Assembly (NCBI GenBank): GCA_030734395.1
Contig: JAUZTG010000029.1
Coordinates: 4,092,001 to 4,156,000 of the forward strand
DNA length: 64,000 nucleotides
DNA from: Sarocladium kiliense
Lineage: Eukaryota; Ascomycota; Sordariomycetes; Hypocreales; Sarocladiaceae
Direction: 5' to 3'
Shown: positions 1-9,517 of the stretch, in pieces
How the letters are laid out: each line of letters begins with the position of its first letter
Numbering within the stretch: the first letter of the stretch is position 1
Position numbers and translations under genes: made by a program
Notes under the pieces: model-generated
What the model saw: only the letters and a program-made list of their open reading frames with translations
Databases searched by the model: none
Told to the model about the DNA's origin: nothing

Positions 1-421
1 TCCCCATCCCATAACATCGAATAAGACGAAACGTGGACGGTCTTGATAAATTGCACCGCGCTTGTCTAATATCTCCTTCGCAACATGTTGGGAGTTGAGC
101 ACCACTAGGTGGTTCCCCAAGACATTGAAGTAGACGATATCGGAGTCTTGAGATACGAGAATTAGGTCACAATCGCCATGACCAGGACAGGCAGTAGAAC
201 CTACTAAACTGCTTTGCATATTCCATGTGCTTGAGATGTGCATTTTCCAACGGCAATAGGCGATAATGGCCGATAAGAGGATCTGCTGGTGGCGATGGAG
301 GGAGCGGGCAAGGGTACTTGCGAAAGTACGGCTTGAGGGCAGTGTAGAGCACACCACTTATCAGGACTCCCAGGATAGTGACCCTGAGGGGGGAATGAAG
401 GATCTGAAAGAGTCGTTCCAT
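1..421 (-). CDS. Cytochrome P450, N-terminal part (cut by window edge)
   Basis: The visible part is the start of a microsomal cytochrome P450 monooxygenase. From Met at 421 there is one hydrophobic anchor (VTILGVLISGVLYTAL), a Pro-rich hinge (PCPLPPSPPADP), then LIGHYRLLP, the usual P450 entry. A 58-bp intron (147-204, gtaggt...caag) joins AKQF to NSDIVYFNVLG, followed by a VVLNSQHVAKEIL helix and YQDRPRF, typical of fungal P450s. The heme-binding Cys lies outside the window, so subfamily and substrate cannot be told. An in-frame Met at 541 would add 40 residues, but the anchor normally sits at the N-terminus, so 421 is preferred. It is divergent from the dioxygenase gene at 1092 and probably belongs to the same cluster. 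Confidence 0.85.
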
Positions 422-1091
422 GATCTGTGTGGCGTTCAAGAATAAGCCACCAATCAGGCTGTTCCAAAGACGGCGTTGCGCAAAGACAGTACTTCGTTGG
501 AACAGCGCGTATGCCTCTGTCGTTCTGCTCAGAAAGCTCAATGTCCGATCAGGTCATATAATCTGTTTCCGTCCTCTCGATGCTAATTGACGGGATGCGT
601 GCTATCGCGTTCGCGCTTAGTCCAACGTCCGAGTCCCGATGGTTACAGCCTGGGATCTCTGTCTTGGACCAATTGCAGTGAACACATTCAAAACATGCCG
701 TTAGCTGGTGCCCCCAGGTCAAACGGGCCGCTACGATGCAAAAGCGCGATAATGCTTACCCTTGGTGTCACTTTCGAGCCCATTGGTGGAGAAGCAAGTG
801 TCGCGATAAGAGTTGGCCGAAACCGGCCGGCCGGCAGACCAAAGATTCGCCAGGATCGTGAACTGAGTACGTCTGACAGGGACCCTGGATCCAGAATGCG
901 ACAAGATCGGCTGTAGTAGCGCGGTCTAGCACGAGGAACTTCAAAGTGAAGAGCTAAGAGTCCAACCTTGGGGTCAGGGTTGATAAGGAACTGAGACCTA
1001 GCAAAGAAACTTCGAGATAGAGTGTCTTTCAACTCAATTCTTCTACCTTCGTACCAAGCTTGCAACACTATAGCCATAGTATCTTGTCAGG
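422..1091. promoter_or_regulatory. Divergent promoter, P450 / dioxygenase, with CCGG palindrome
   Basis: This gene-free stretch separates two divergently transcribed cluster genes. It holds a perfect 12-bp palindrome, CCGGCCGGCCGG, at 823-834. CGG/CCG inverted repeats are the usual target shape of Zn2Cys6 regulators. A longer version lies in the other divergent promoter of the cluster (6453-6468). The short reading frames here show no family resemblance. Confidence 0.5.
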
Positions 1092-2792
1092 ATGGGCGAC
1101 GCAACATACCTCCCTGAGAGCCCAAAGGCCACACACGGTTCTTCAGCAGCAGGGTCCCGGACAAGCCCTCCAAGAGATGGAGATCCATACAGATACCAGC
1201 TTGGATTTGGCAATTATTTCTCAACCGAAGCCGTGTAAGTCAACCGCTGTTTTCGTAGGGGGCTTCTGCTTTTGCTAAAGAATCACAGTCCGGATGCGCT
1301 GCCTGAGCCCGGGCGCAACGTGCCTCAACGGTCCCCCTATGACCTCTACTCTGAACAGCTGAACGGAACTCCGTTCGTGTCATATCGCGATACTTTGCAA
1401 CACGTATGGATGTACAGAATTAGGCCCTCAGTGGCGCATTCCCGGCCACAGGAGCAGCCGCGCAACCCCGATGTAAGCGATCAATAGAACTGGCCCCTAT
1501 GTGTGGAACTAATATCTCTAAAGATCGAAGCTTGCTTTTCACCACACAACCCCAACGTCAAGTTTACCCCTTTGACTTACGAATGGGGTCCACTCGAGTT
1601 TCCCACAGAGAACGACAAGGTTACCTTCATCCAGGGCATCAAGACCATTGGAGGATGGGGCGATCCTACGATCAAAGAAGGCCTCGCAATGCATCTATAC
1701 TCCTGCAATGCCTCCATGGAGAACCAAGCGTTTTGCAACAACGATGGAGATTTCTTGATCTTGCCACAGATCGGTCGATTGGATATACAAACCGAACTAG
1801 GCAGGCTGATGGTGAAGCCAGGCGAGCTATGTGTCATCCAGGCTGGTTTAAGATGGAGAGTCTCCCTGCCTGATGGCAAAGCTAGAGGTTATATTCACGA
1901 AGTATTCGGCTCGCATTTTGAGCTGCCGGATCTGGGAGTAATTGGTTCGAATGGACTTGCGCATCCACGAGACTTCGAGTACCCCGTGGCTTCCTTTGAC
2001 ATGGACCAGACGGCTTGGGAAGGTAATTGACCCTGATTATTCATGATAAAACACGGCACTAACATATTTCAGTGGTGTACAAGGTTACTGGCAACTACTT
2101 TGCCTACATGCAGAAGCACACACCCTTTGATGTGGTAGCATGGCATGGTAGCTACGTGCCATTCAAGTACCATATGGAAAAGTTTGTTCCCCTGGCGTGT
2201 GCCATGAAGGAGCAATGCGATCCAACTATCTACACTGTCCTCATTGCCAAGTCGAAGGTGCCCAAGGTGTCATTGAGCGAGTTCGCTGTATACACTGCCA
2301 AGCACATCACAGCCTTGGACACATATCGACCGCCGTACTATCATCGAAACATGTCTACTGAGATGTTGGGGATGATATATGGCGAGTATCATGGCAGTGT
2401 GAGAGACGTGCAGGCTGGCTGTCTCAGCTGCGAGAATCCTTACATGCCCCACGGAGACGCTTACGAGGCGTGGGTTGAAGCGACTACAAAAGAGCTCACT
2501 CCTGAACTTACTGGCAAAGATGCTTTAAGTAAGTAATGCGCTACCTGGCCCCTGTGGCTCAATATTCTCGTATTTGAACTGATCGTTGCTAGGTTTCATG
2601 TTCCATCTGAATAATCACTTCAGCTTGACAAAGTACGCACTTGAGCGAAGTCCAACAGTCAAGACAATTCCGGGGTACGACCAAGCATTCTGGGATGACT
2701 TGAAAGGACCATTCATGGACCATCTAGATGAAGTAAACGCGAAGTTGATGGCAAACGGACAGCCACCACTGGGTCAGAGCAAAACAAATTAG
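1092..2792 (+). CDS. Homogentisate 1,2-dioxygenase-like ring-cleavage dioxygenase
   Basis: Five exons (1092-1234, 1289-1472, 1524-2022, 2073-2528, 2593-2792) give 493 residues. The N-terminus has the homogentisate dioxygenase signature (DPYRYQLGFGNYFSTEA, then PYDLYSEQLNGTPF and WMYRIRPSVAH). The cupin core holds GDFLILPQIGRLDIQTE and the C-terminal part RPPYYHRN. Fe(II) ligands fit H366, E372 and H402, spaced 6 and 30 as I recall for the human enzyme (335/341/371); the substrate Tyr is kept as Y381. The position of the catalytic His292 appears to be Gln323, and the usual FPPRW stretch before the first ligand is replaced. No fumarylacetoacetase or maleylacetoacetate isomerase lies beside it. 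I infer a specialised paralogue acting on another dihydroxylated ring, not the housekeeping tyrosine-pathway enzyme. Confidence 0.85.
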
Positions 2793-3188
2793 GCATATAC
2801 CTTTGATGTTTGAGTTGTACATAGTGCTAGCAAGCAATACACCTGGAATGCATCGGCCTTGACTGGTTCAAAGGCACTACAACAGCTGGCACACGGATTC
2901 GGGTTTATCAGTACTGTGGAACAACAAGCAGCCTTCGGAAGACTTGCTTCCAGGGTTTCATGATGTCTCACTATTGACCCCAATTAGCAGCTCACTACGT
3001 ACGTCTGCTTAGGAGAAGTCGTAGTCCGGCAAGTGAAACCAAAGTTTGAATTCATCTACTTCCTTAACAAGCCATTAATCATCGGCTACTCAGCTAAAAG
3101 CACTCATAACAAACACGACCTTCCTCAGATGTTGGCCTCCAGGCTGACCTGTTCCACGTTGACAGCTTCGCAGACGGATACCGCCCAT
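2793..3188. other. Convergent intergenic region
   Basis: This is the 3' flank of the dioxygenase gene and of the permease gene on the other strand. I see no coding signal; short frames here lack any recognisable motif. Confidence 0.5.
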
Positions 3189-4845
3189 CTACAAGCGACC
3201 CCTCATCTTGATCTCGAAAGAGCGAACTGGAAGGTACACCAGCAGGGCAATGACAACAGCAAATTCGAAGCCCAAGTCTCCAGTCTTCTTGGCGATAGGT
3301 CCAACATACCATTGCGTGCTCATAGATGGGATAATGAAAGCCCAAGCGCAGAGAACAGCGGTCAAGGCGCTTAGACCCGAGGGCAAAGCCCGGCCGTTAT
3401 CCCAGATAGCTGGGTCAAAGCTGTCCGGCCTGGCCCGACGGAAATAAAACCATTCGCACAGAAAGCAGGTGACACTAGCACCTGCGTAGTACCCGATGAT
3501 CGAAAGAAATACCTTGATCGAAGAAACGAAAGACTTTGAGGCGGGAATTGCGACAGCAATGATGGCCGCAGTTGCAAAGACTGACAAGATGACTCGAGGT
3601 ACCTTGCGTAGGAAAGGCGCCAGGGCGGGCAAGTTGAAGGATATAGTGTAGACATCGCGAGCGCAAGTAGCCAGCACCGACAGGCCGAGAAGGATGATAA
3701 TAAAACGTCCAAAGTCGCCCAGGCGTTCAATGAGGGCCGTACCAAGCACGCCGCCGATTCCAGCAACCCCATAAGCAGCCTCCCAGGCAGGAATAGTGTG
3801 CACGGCTCCTCCAATAGCGGCACCCAGGGTCATCAGCAAAGAGAAAGGGAGTGCAATTCCGAAAAGACAGTAGAGAGCAATACGCAGCCGAGGGGTGCTG
3901 GGAGGCATGTAACAGGCGTAGTCTCCAGCAACGTTAGACCATGTGACCATGTTGCCGGCACAGAATGCCACCATTCCCATGTACCCCTTGGATGTGACCT
4001 CGTGTGGTGGCGATTGCTGGTGTAGTTGATCACCAACGGCACCCACAAGGATAATGATGGCGAAAAGACTTGGGATCCAGGACCAGCGGGTGAAAAGGTG
4101 CAGCACCTTATAACCCATGAACCCGATAACAAGCGAGATCACCATGATAATCGTAATGGCCCCCTCGATTGATAGCGTACCAGGCTTGATGGACACGAAG
4201 CATTGGCCGCCTTGAACAGAGGCTAAGACTCCGAACCCACCAACCGTGATGGTAACGACAAGCGAAGTGAGCATGTTGGGATACTTGCTGGATTTTAGTT
4301 AGCTCGCAGTCCATGCAGAAGCCGGGACATTAAGGGCTTACCCGAAGCAGTAACGAGATTGAATCATTTGTCTCATTCCCGTGAGCGGCGCAATAGTCAT
4401 CACATATGCAGCTGGAATTCCAAAAAAGAATTGCAGGAACACAATCATCAGGGCAGCATCCTTCAGACTAAGGCCGAAACCGAGGGTCGTTGCAGATCCG
4501 ATACCGATTCTGAGGAAAGCAGTCAGCAAGCAATTCTCAGAATTACGGATCAGGCAATACTCACGGAAGCAGACTGGTCATAGACGTCGCGAAGATGAAG
4601 AAGATGTTGGCGTATTGAGTATCAGTCCGCTTCTCGACAGGCACTGGCTCGGCACCTCGCATTTCGACGCCTGCTCCGGACAGTCTTTCCCAGATCGCCC
4701 TTCCACGGCTTGGAGCATGGAAGTCATCCTCGGACAGCTGCTCAGCATTGGGAAGCTTGATCTCTTCCGAAGAGGCCTTCTCAACGTCGCCGATGGGACC
4801 GACCGACATGTTGGGACGTTGCTTAGCGATGGTATCACTGTCCAT
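3189..4845 (-). CDS. NCS1-family purine/cytosine permease (Fcy type)
   Basis: Three exons (4845-4565, 4509-4342, 4287-3189; introns 4510-4564 and 4288-4341) encode 515 residues. The family is nucleobase-cation symporter 1, plasma-membrane proton symporters for purines, cytosine and related heterocycles. Diagnostic stretches are the N-terminal VEKRTDTQYANIFFIF, then GIGSATTLGFGLSLKDA, and TGMRQMIQSRYCFGKYPNM, which closely matches the conserved Fcy loop. Roughly 12 hydrophobic segments follow, including GMVAFCAGNMVTWSNVAGDYACYMP. ATG at 4845 is the first Met; a second in frame lies 12 codons on. Its place between ring-cleavage and amidohydrolase genes suggests uptake of an N-heterocyclic substrate for the cluster. 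The substrate is inference. Confidence 0.88.
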
Positions 4846-5511
4846 TTGCACTGTGGACCACGGGGCTCAATAAAAATACAATGTTTCTGGTAAAGTTCAA
4901 CCTTTGTGGAAAAGGAGCCGAATTACCGCTTTCTTACGGAATCTTGTCGTTCCTTGGGGTCTGGTCGAACACAAGTCGTGTCGCTTACACCAATCTTATA
5001 GCATTTGTGTCAATTGCAAGGGGTTCATATGTTGGAATGAGCCACCGCCAGGCCTTCCCCAGATCATGAACAAGTTCAGATAAGCCAGGTAGCTCGTTGA
5101 GGAGACAATCGGTAGTAATCTGACTTTAGCGCATTCGCAACCCGAAGTCTCGCCTGGGCCATGGAGCTTATCAGCATGCCGGTCCCGGCACTGTAGGAGT
5201 TGACGCCAGCCATGAGAAAGCGGGCGCAGGACCCATCTAAGATAGAGAGGCAGTCCAAGTGGACTCTCCTTATCCGTGTTCACTTGGCAGCGCTTTGACC
5301 GAATAAAGACAGTTGATCACAAATCACAGGTTCACTAGTGGTTCAGATCCGCAAAACCCAGGTCCCAGCACCGTGGGAGCCTTTACCCCATGTTGCATCT
5401 TCCATGCAGGTTGGTTCCACATACGCGTGGTCATTGCTTTGAGCGATTCAGTGGACTTAGCTTGAGGCTCACGACACGGAGAGATGTGATATTGATGTTC
5501 ACTATGTTATC
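4846..5511. other. Intergenic region upstream of the permease
   Basis: There is no gene here that I can support. It should hold the permease promoter (transcribed leftward) and the 3' flank of the hydrolase gene. The one striking element is the inverted repeat at 5177-5190. Confidence 0.45.
5177..5190. promoter_or_regulatory. Inverted repeat TGCCGG-TC-CCGGCA
   Basis: A perfect 6-bp inverted repeat with a 2-bp spacer lies 332 bp upstream of the permease ATG. It shares the CCGG half-sites seen in the palindromes at 823-834 and 6453-6468, so it may be a variant of the same operator. Only the symmetry is directly seen; regulator binding is inferred. Confidence 0.35.
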
Positions 5512-6258
5512 TCACCAGCCAGCTTGCATTCTCTCCACTGCCTCGTGTTCACTAACAACGTCACCAACCGTGCAATCTAGGTCGAACAGAGTCTGTTGCT
5601 GAATGAGATCGCTACGATCTCCACAAGCCTCGCCTACGATCTGTAGGTGGCGAAATAGTTCGTCAGTACCAGTTCTTGTTACAAGGCAAACGTCAGGAGC
5701 CATGCTTACCATAGGACGGAAGCCGTAGCAAATAGCATCCTGTGCCGTCGCTCGCACACAGCCACTCGTGCTCACTCCACAGATAACCAACGTGTCAACC
5801 CCTAGACGAACCAGCTCCCCAACTAACGCGGTGCCGAAGAAAGCGCTGGGATTGCGCTTCAAGAAGACAATGTCAGCCGGGTCCGGCTCCAATCCCGGCA
5901 TTGCTGCGTCCAGACCACGAGGGTCACCATCCTGCCAAGCGAGAATAGTCTTGGTCTTCTTAGCCTGTACGGCACCATCAAGCATCTGAGGATGATTGTA
6001 TCGGACTTGCGCCCATAATACCGGAATGTCTCCTTTTCTAGCTGCCTCTAGGAGTCTGCGCATGGAATCTGGCGATGCTGCGCCTGCCTCGTTATGTGAT
6101 AAGTTCAATGGTGAGCCGGCTTTCCAGTAGGCAACGCAGACATCAACAAGGAGAAGAGCCGGGCGGTCTCCCCAACCCAGACGATGACCTAGGAGCTGTG
6201 TTTTCGCTTTCGTAAACTGAGGATGCTCAGATAAGAGTAGCATTTCTTGAGATGGCAT
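5512..6258 (-). CDS. Isochorismatase-fold amidohydrolase (N-carbamoylsarcosine/maleamate amidase-like)
   Basis: A single exon of 248 residues runs from the ATG at 6258 (MPSQEMLLLSEH). The cysteine-hydrolase triad is complete: D39 in ALLLVDVCVAYW, K134 in IVFLKRNPSAFFGT, and C167 in ICGVSTSGCVRATAQDA. The GVSTSGCVRAT block followed by YGFRP is typical of the N-carbamoylsarcosine amidase / maleamate amidohydrolase branch rather than isochorismatase proper, which usually lacks this cysteine nucleophile. The expected chemistry is hydrolysis of a carbamoyl or carboxamide group to acid plus ammonia. The frame is open 31 codons upstream, but that extension is not conserved-looking. It is divergent from the MFS gene at 6705 with a palindrome between. 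A role downstream of ring cleavage (amide removal) is inferred from context. Confidence 0.85.
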   Translation of the reverse strand: MPSQEMLLLSEHPQFTKAKTQLLGHRLGWGDRPALLLVDVCVAYWKAGSPLNLSHNEAGAASPDSMRRLLEAARKGDIPVLWAQVRYNHPQMLDGAVQAKKTKTILAWQDGDPRGLDAAMPGLEPDPADIVFLKRNPSAFFGTALVGELVRLGVDTLVICGVSTSGCVRATAQDAICYGFRPMVSMAPDVCLVTRTGTDELFRHLQIVGEACGDRSDLIQQQTLFDLDCTVGDVVSEHEAVERMQAGW

Positions 6259-6704
6259 TGTGAGAGAAGAGCAGATCCCGCAACGTACTTGGTCGAAGGC
6301 AACAGTAACTACACTGAAACAGCGCGTAAGCGGCGAAAGAATAGAAACCACTTCAATTATGAGCCATTCAACAAGGGCCGTAGGAAATACACTTCAGCCA
6401 CACCAGATTTGATGTCTGAAGGAATGCCGAGCGTAGATAGACGCTTTGATTTGGCCGGCCGGCCGGCCCAGCTTGCATTAGTTTACCCCAAGCCATTTGT
6501 CCTTGCGCCCACACTAGAAACAATGCTGAAATCTTGGCCAATTACAAGGTAAGCGGAAGGAAGACGAGAATTATTATCTGAGCTCGGAGGGAACTGCCAT
6601 TTGTGTCTTATCAAGCCACATTTTGAGTCTCTGCCAATCCTGATTCCAATTCTGTTTGTGAGGGACTCGGCATCAGGGAACGCTCATTACACCATTTCGC
6701 GACC
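6259..6704. promoter_or_regulatory. Divergent promoter, hydrolase / MFS transporter
   Basis: This 446-bp stretch between two divergent cluster genes contains the 16-bp perfect palindrome GGCCGGCCGGCCGGCC at 6453-6468, about 195 bp from the hydrolase ATG and 237 bp from the transporter ATG. Its core equals the palindrome in the P450/dioxygenase promoter. No gene is seen. Confidence 0.5.
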
Positions 6705-8555
6705 ATGGCACGCGCTGAGCTTGCCATTCACGACCAGACCAACATCCTTGTTGGCAATCGCTTAATTCTGGTCTTCGCTGCGTTGGCGTCTGCCCTTTTG
6801 ATCACATACATCGACCAGAACTCAATCGGTGTCGTCCTTCCAACTATTGGAAACGAGCTCAACGCATCTTCGACAATTGTTTGGGCTGGCACATCGTCGC
6901 TGATTGCCAACACCTCTTTTCAAGTCCTTTACGGGAGAGTATCTGATATATTGGGAAGGAAGTCTCTTCTGTTAGCATGCCTGGGCTTGTTGGGTGTCGG
7001 AGACCTTTTGTGCGGGTTCGCGCAAACTGGCCCTCAGTTATATGCGTTTCGGGGTATTTCGGGTTTGGCTAACGGAGGAATCATGGCGCTTGTCATGATG
7101 ATTGTGTCTGATGTGACGACACTAGAGCAGCGCGGCAAGTAAGTTACAGCTTTTCGAAGAATCCCACATAATGAAAGGTATTAATACATTGCCAGATACC
7201 AGGGGATACTGGGTTCATGCGTGGGACTGGGGAACACCATTGGCCCTTTCATTGCCGCAGGCTTTACTCGCAGCTACACCTGGAGGGTAACATTCTGGTT
7301 CATTGCTCCTTTGGCCTGCTGTGAGGCAGTTTTGCTCTACTTTCTGCTGCCTGCCCAGACAATTCCCCCGGAGCCCGTGAAGGCGAAACTCCGTCGCATT
7401 GACTGGGTGGGCATCGTGTGTAGCTCTATCGGGACAATCTTGCTTCTGATCCCCGTTTCAGGGATTGGGACACAGTTCAAAGCATCTGATCCCATGGTTA
7501 TCTCCATGCTGACTCTCGGTTCGGCATTCCTGTTAATGTTCATAATCAACGAGTGGAAGATCGCTCGGCTTCCAATGTTTCCATGTCAGTGTTCCCTCCT
7601 TGTGTCACTCTCTCTAAAATGACTATTGTGCTGACATAAATCCTTGCAGTGCGTCTGTTCAAGAACCCCGCCCTGGCAGCAATGCTGGTACAAAACTTCA
7701 TGATAGGCATCGTCTTTTACTCATTGCTGTACTATCTACCCATCTACTATCAGTCTGCCCGACAGCTCGGTCTGATTGAGTCCGCTTCTCTGCTCATACC
7801 AATCGTTATTCCACAAGCAGTGGCATCAGCACTCTCTGGACAGTATATATCGCGGACTGGCCGCTATGGGGAAGTGATCTGGTTGGGCTACATCCTGTGG
7901 GTGATTGGAACAGCCTTGCACTGTATCTTTACCCGTAACTTCCCCCTCGGAGGAATGGTGGCAATTCTCTGTGTGGAGGGATTCGGAGTTGGTCTCACGT
8001 TCCAGCCGAGTAAGTGCTTACCTTCTTGACTGTTGTCGTCAGCTATATTAACCGACTCGTCCGAGTGAAACAGCTCTCGTGGCTGCCCAGGCTCATTCAC
8101 CGAAGCAGGATCGTGCTGTCGTGATCTCTGCTCGGAACTTCATTCGGGCTATGGGTGGTTCTGCTGGCCTGGCAATCGCCTCAGCAATCTTTGCGAAGAC
8201 CTTGACGGCCAACATATCGGATGACGTCCCCTCAGATATGGCGGCAAAAATACGAGAATCGATCTTCGAGATGCCTGACATCTCCAACTTGACGAAGGCT
8301 CAAGGCATTTCTGTCCGGGACACATATGTTGCCGCTATCCGATCGGTGTTCTATCTTTGGGCCGGTGCAATGGGGATAAATCTGGTTCTGATGGTCTTCA
8401 TACGCGACAAAGGCCTTCAAAGAAAAGAAAATGAGGACAAGGAGGCTCAGTTGCCTAAGTCTCAAACGGGTGGCGCGGCTTCAGGACATGCCCTCGATGG
8501 GGATTCCAATGCTGCGGCTTCTCATGAGAGAGGACAGGCCAAAACTAAGATATAG
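6705..8555 (+). CDS. MFS transporter, DHA2 (14-TM) family
   Basis: Four exons (6705-7138, 7196-7584, 7650-8009, 8074-8555) give 554 residues. N-terminal TM1 is followed by DQNSIGVVLPTIGNEL, and the loop 2-3 signature reads YGRVSDILGRKSLLL, the family G-x-x-x-D-x-x-G-R-R/K motif. The antiporter-type motif C region reads GSCVGLGNTIGPFIAAGF. About 14 hydrophobic segments are present, as in EmrB/QacA-type drug and metabolite exporters. The tail is hydrophilic and Lys/Glu rich. It lies at the right edge of the cluster and probably exports a product or a toxic intermediate. The substrate cannot be read from sequence. Confidence 0.88.
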
Positions 8556-9286
8556 GTCGTTCGGCATGAAATCTTGGTGCCATCTGTGATTGAATGCATA
8601 GCCAGTTTCCGCGTCTATAGATATTGAAGGGCTTCGAATCAAGATTTCGGCGCTGATGGCAACGTGTACCCTCACCTCACCTCGTCACTGATGAACTAAG
8701 GCATCCTCGTCAGCGAACCACTCACCGCGATGGCGTCTCCCGAAGCATGGCAATCCTGTAATAGCACCGTATGAATATTTCTAATATTGAGATGGCCACG
8801 TCTTGGCTATGACCAGCTGGATGCCAGCTAGTGATTGATACGACATGTTCGGCATCCCTTCACACATGCACCGTTCGTGGGCCTTCTCTGGTGTCTTCTT
8901 CACTGCCAAGTGATCAACTGCCCTTGCTATACATGTATATATCTGTTTTCGTGTTCCACAAGTATCGTCCACCTGCCTCGACCTGAATTCTCCGTGTGGG
9001 CTGCTTGTACTTGTTCCTGTCTTGCGAGTCTATCAATTCCACACCACTTGACACAACTGTCAGATATTTGCACGAAGGTAGTGTGGGCTTGCGGTCATAT
9101 TGTTGACGAGATCTGTATTGCAGCCTGCCGTCGAGGCGGTGTATGGTGTCCATTAACAGGCAGGCCGCGTGTCACGAAATCCGTGCGATGTGGTCCATGT
9201 CGCCACGCAGGAAGTTATGCAACATCGTGAACTTCTCGCGACTGATGTTTTCCACATTACATTCTGCCGTAGCGTCGTTCGTGGCG
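8556..9286. other. Intergenic region right of the metabolic cluster
   Basis: No gene is supported. Frames here are short, Cys-rich by chance and without start or splice context. It separates the cluster from the retroelement-derived gene. Confidence 0.45.
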
Positions 9287-9517
9287 TCACATGTACCCGA
9301 GGCTCCCAGTGTGAGGGAATGGGTAAGGCACATGCTGACTGGTCATTGCAAATATACTGCCTCCCGACCATGATAGCTTGGAAACAGGATACATCAAGTG
9401 ACAACATGGATCGCGAATGAGATCTTTTTCGCGATCTAGAAAAGCCTCTCCGGAGCATAATGACATATTAGTCATCGCCCTGATGATAGACTTTGCCTCA
9501 TCGTAATCCCCGTGCTT
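9287..9517 (-). pseudogene. Untranslated former C-terminus of the retroelement-derived gene
   Basis: After the TAA at 9520-9518 the same frame stays open for 76 codons. It begins KHGDYDEAKSIIRAM, which is the missing second half of the gene's third C-terminal repeat (compare DCGEAKSLVRAMM in the repeat before). The stop therefore looks like a nonsense mutation in a once longer protein. A C-to-T change (CAA to TAA) would explain it, but the original codon is unknown. Confidence 0.55.
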
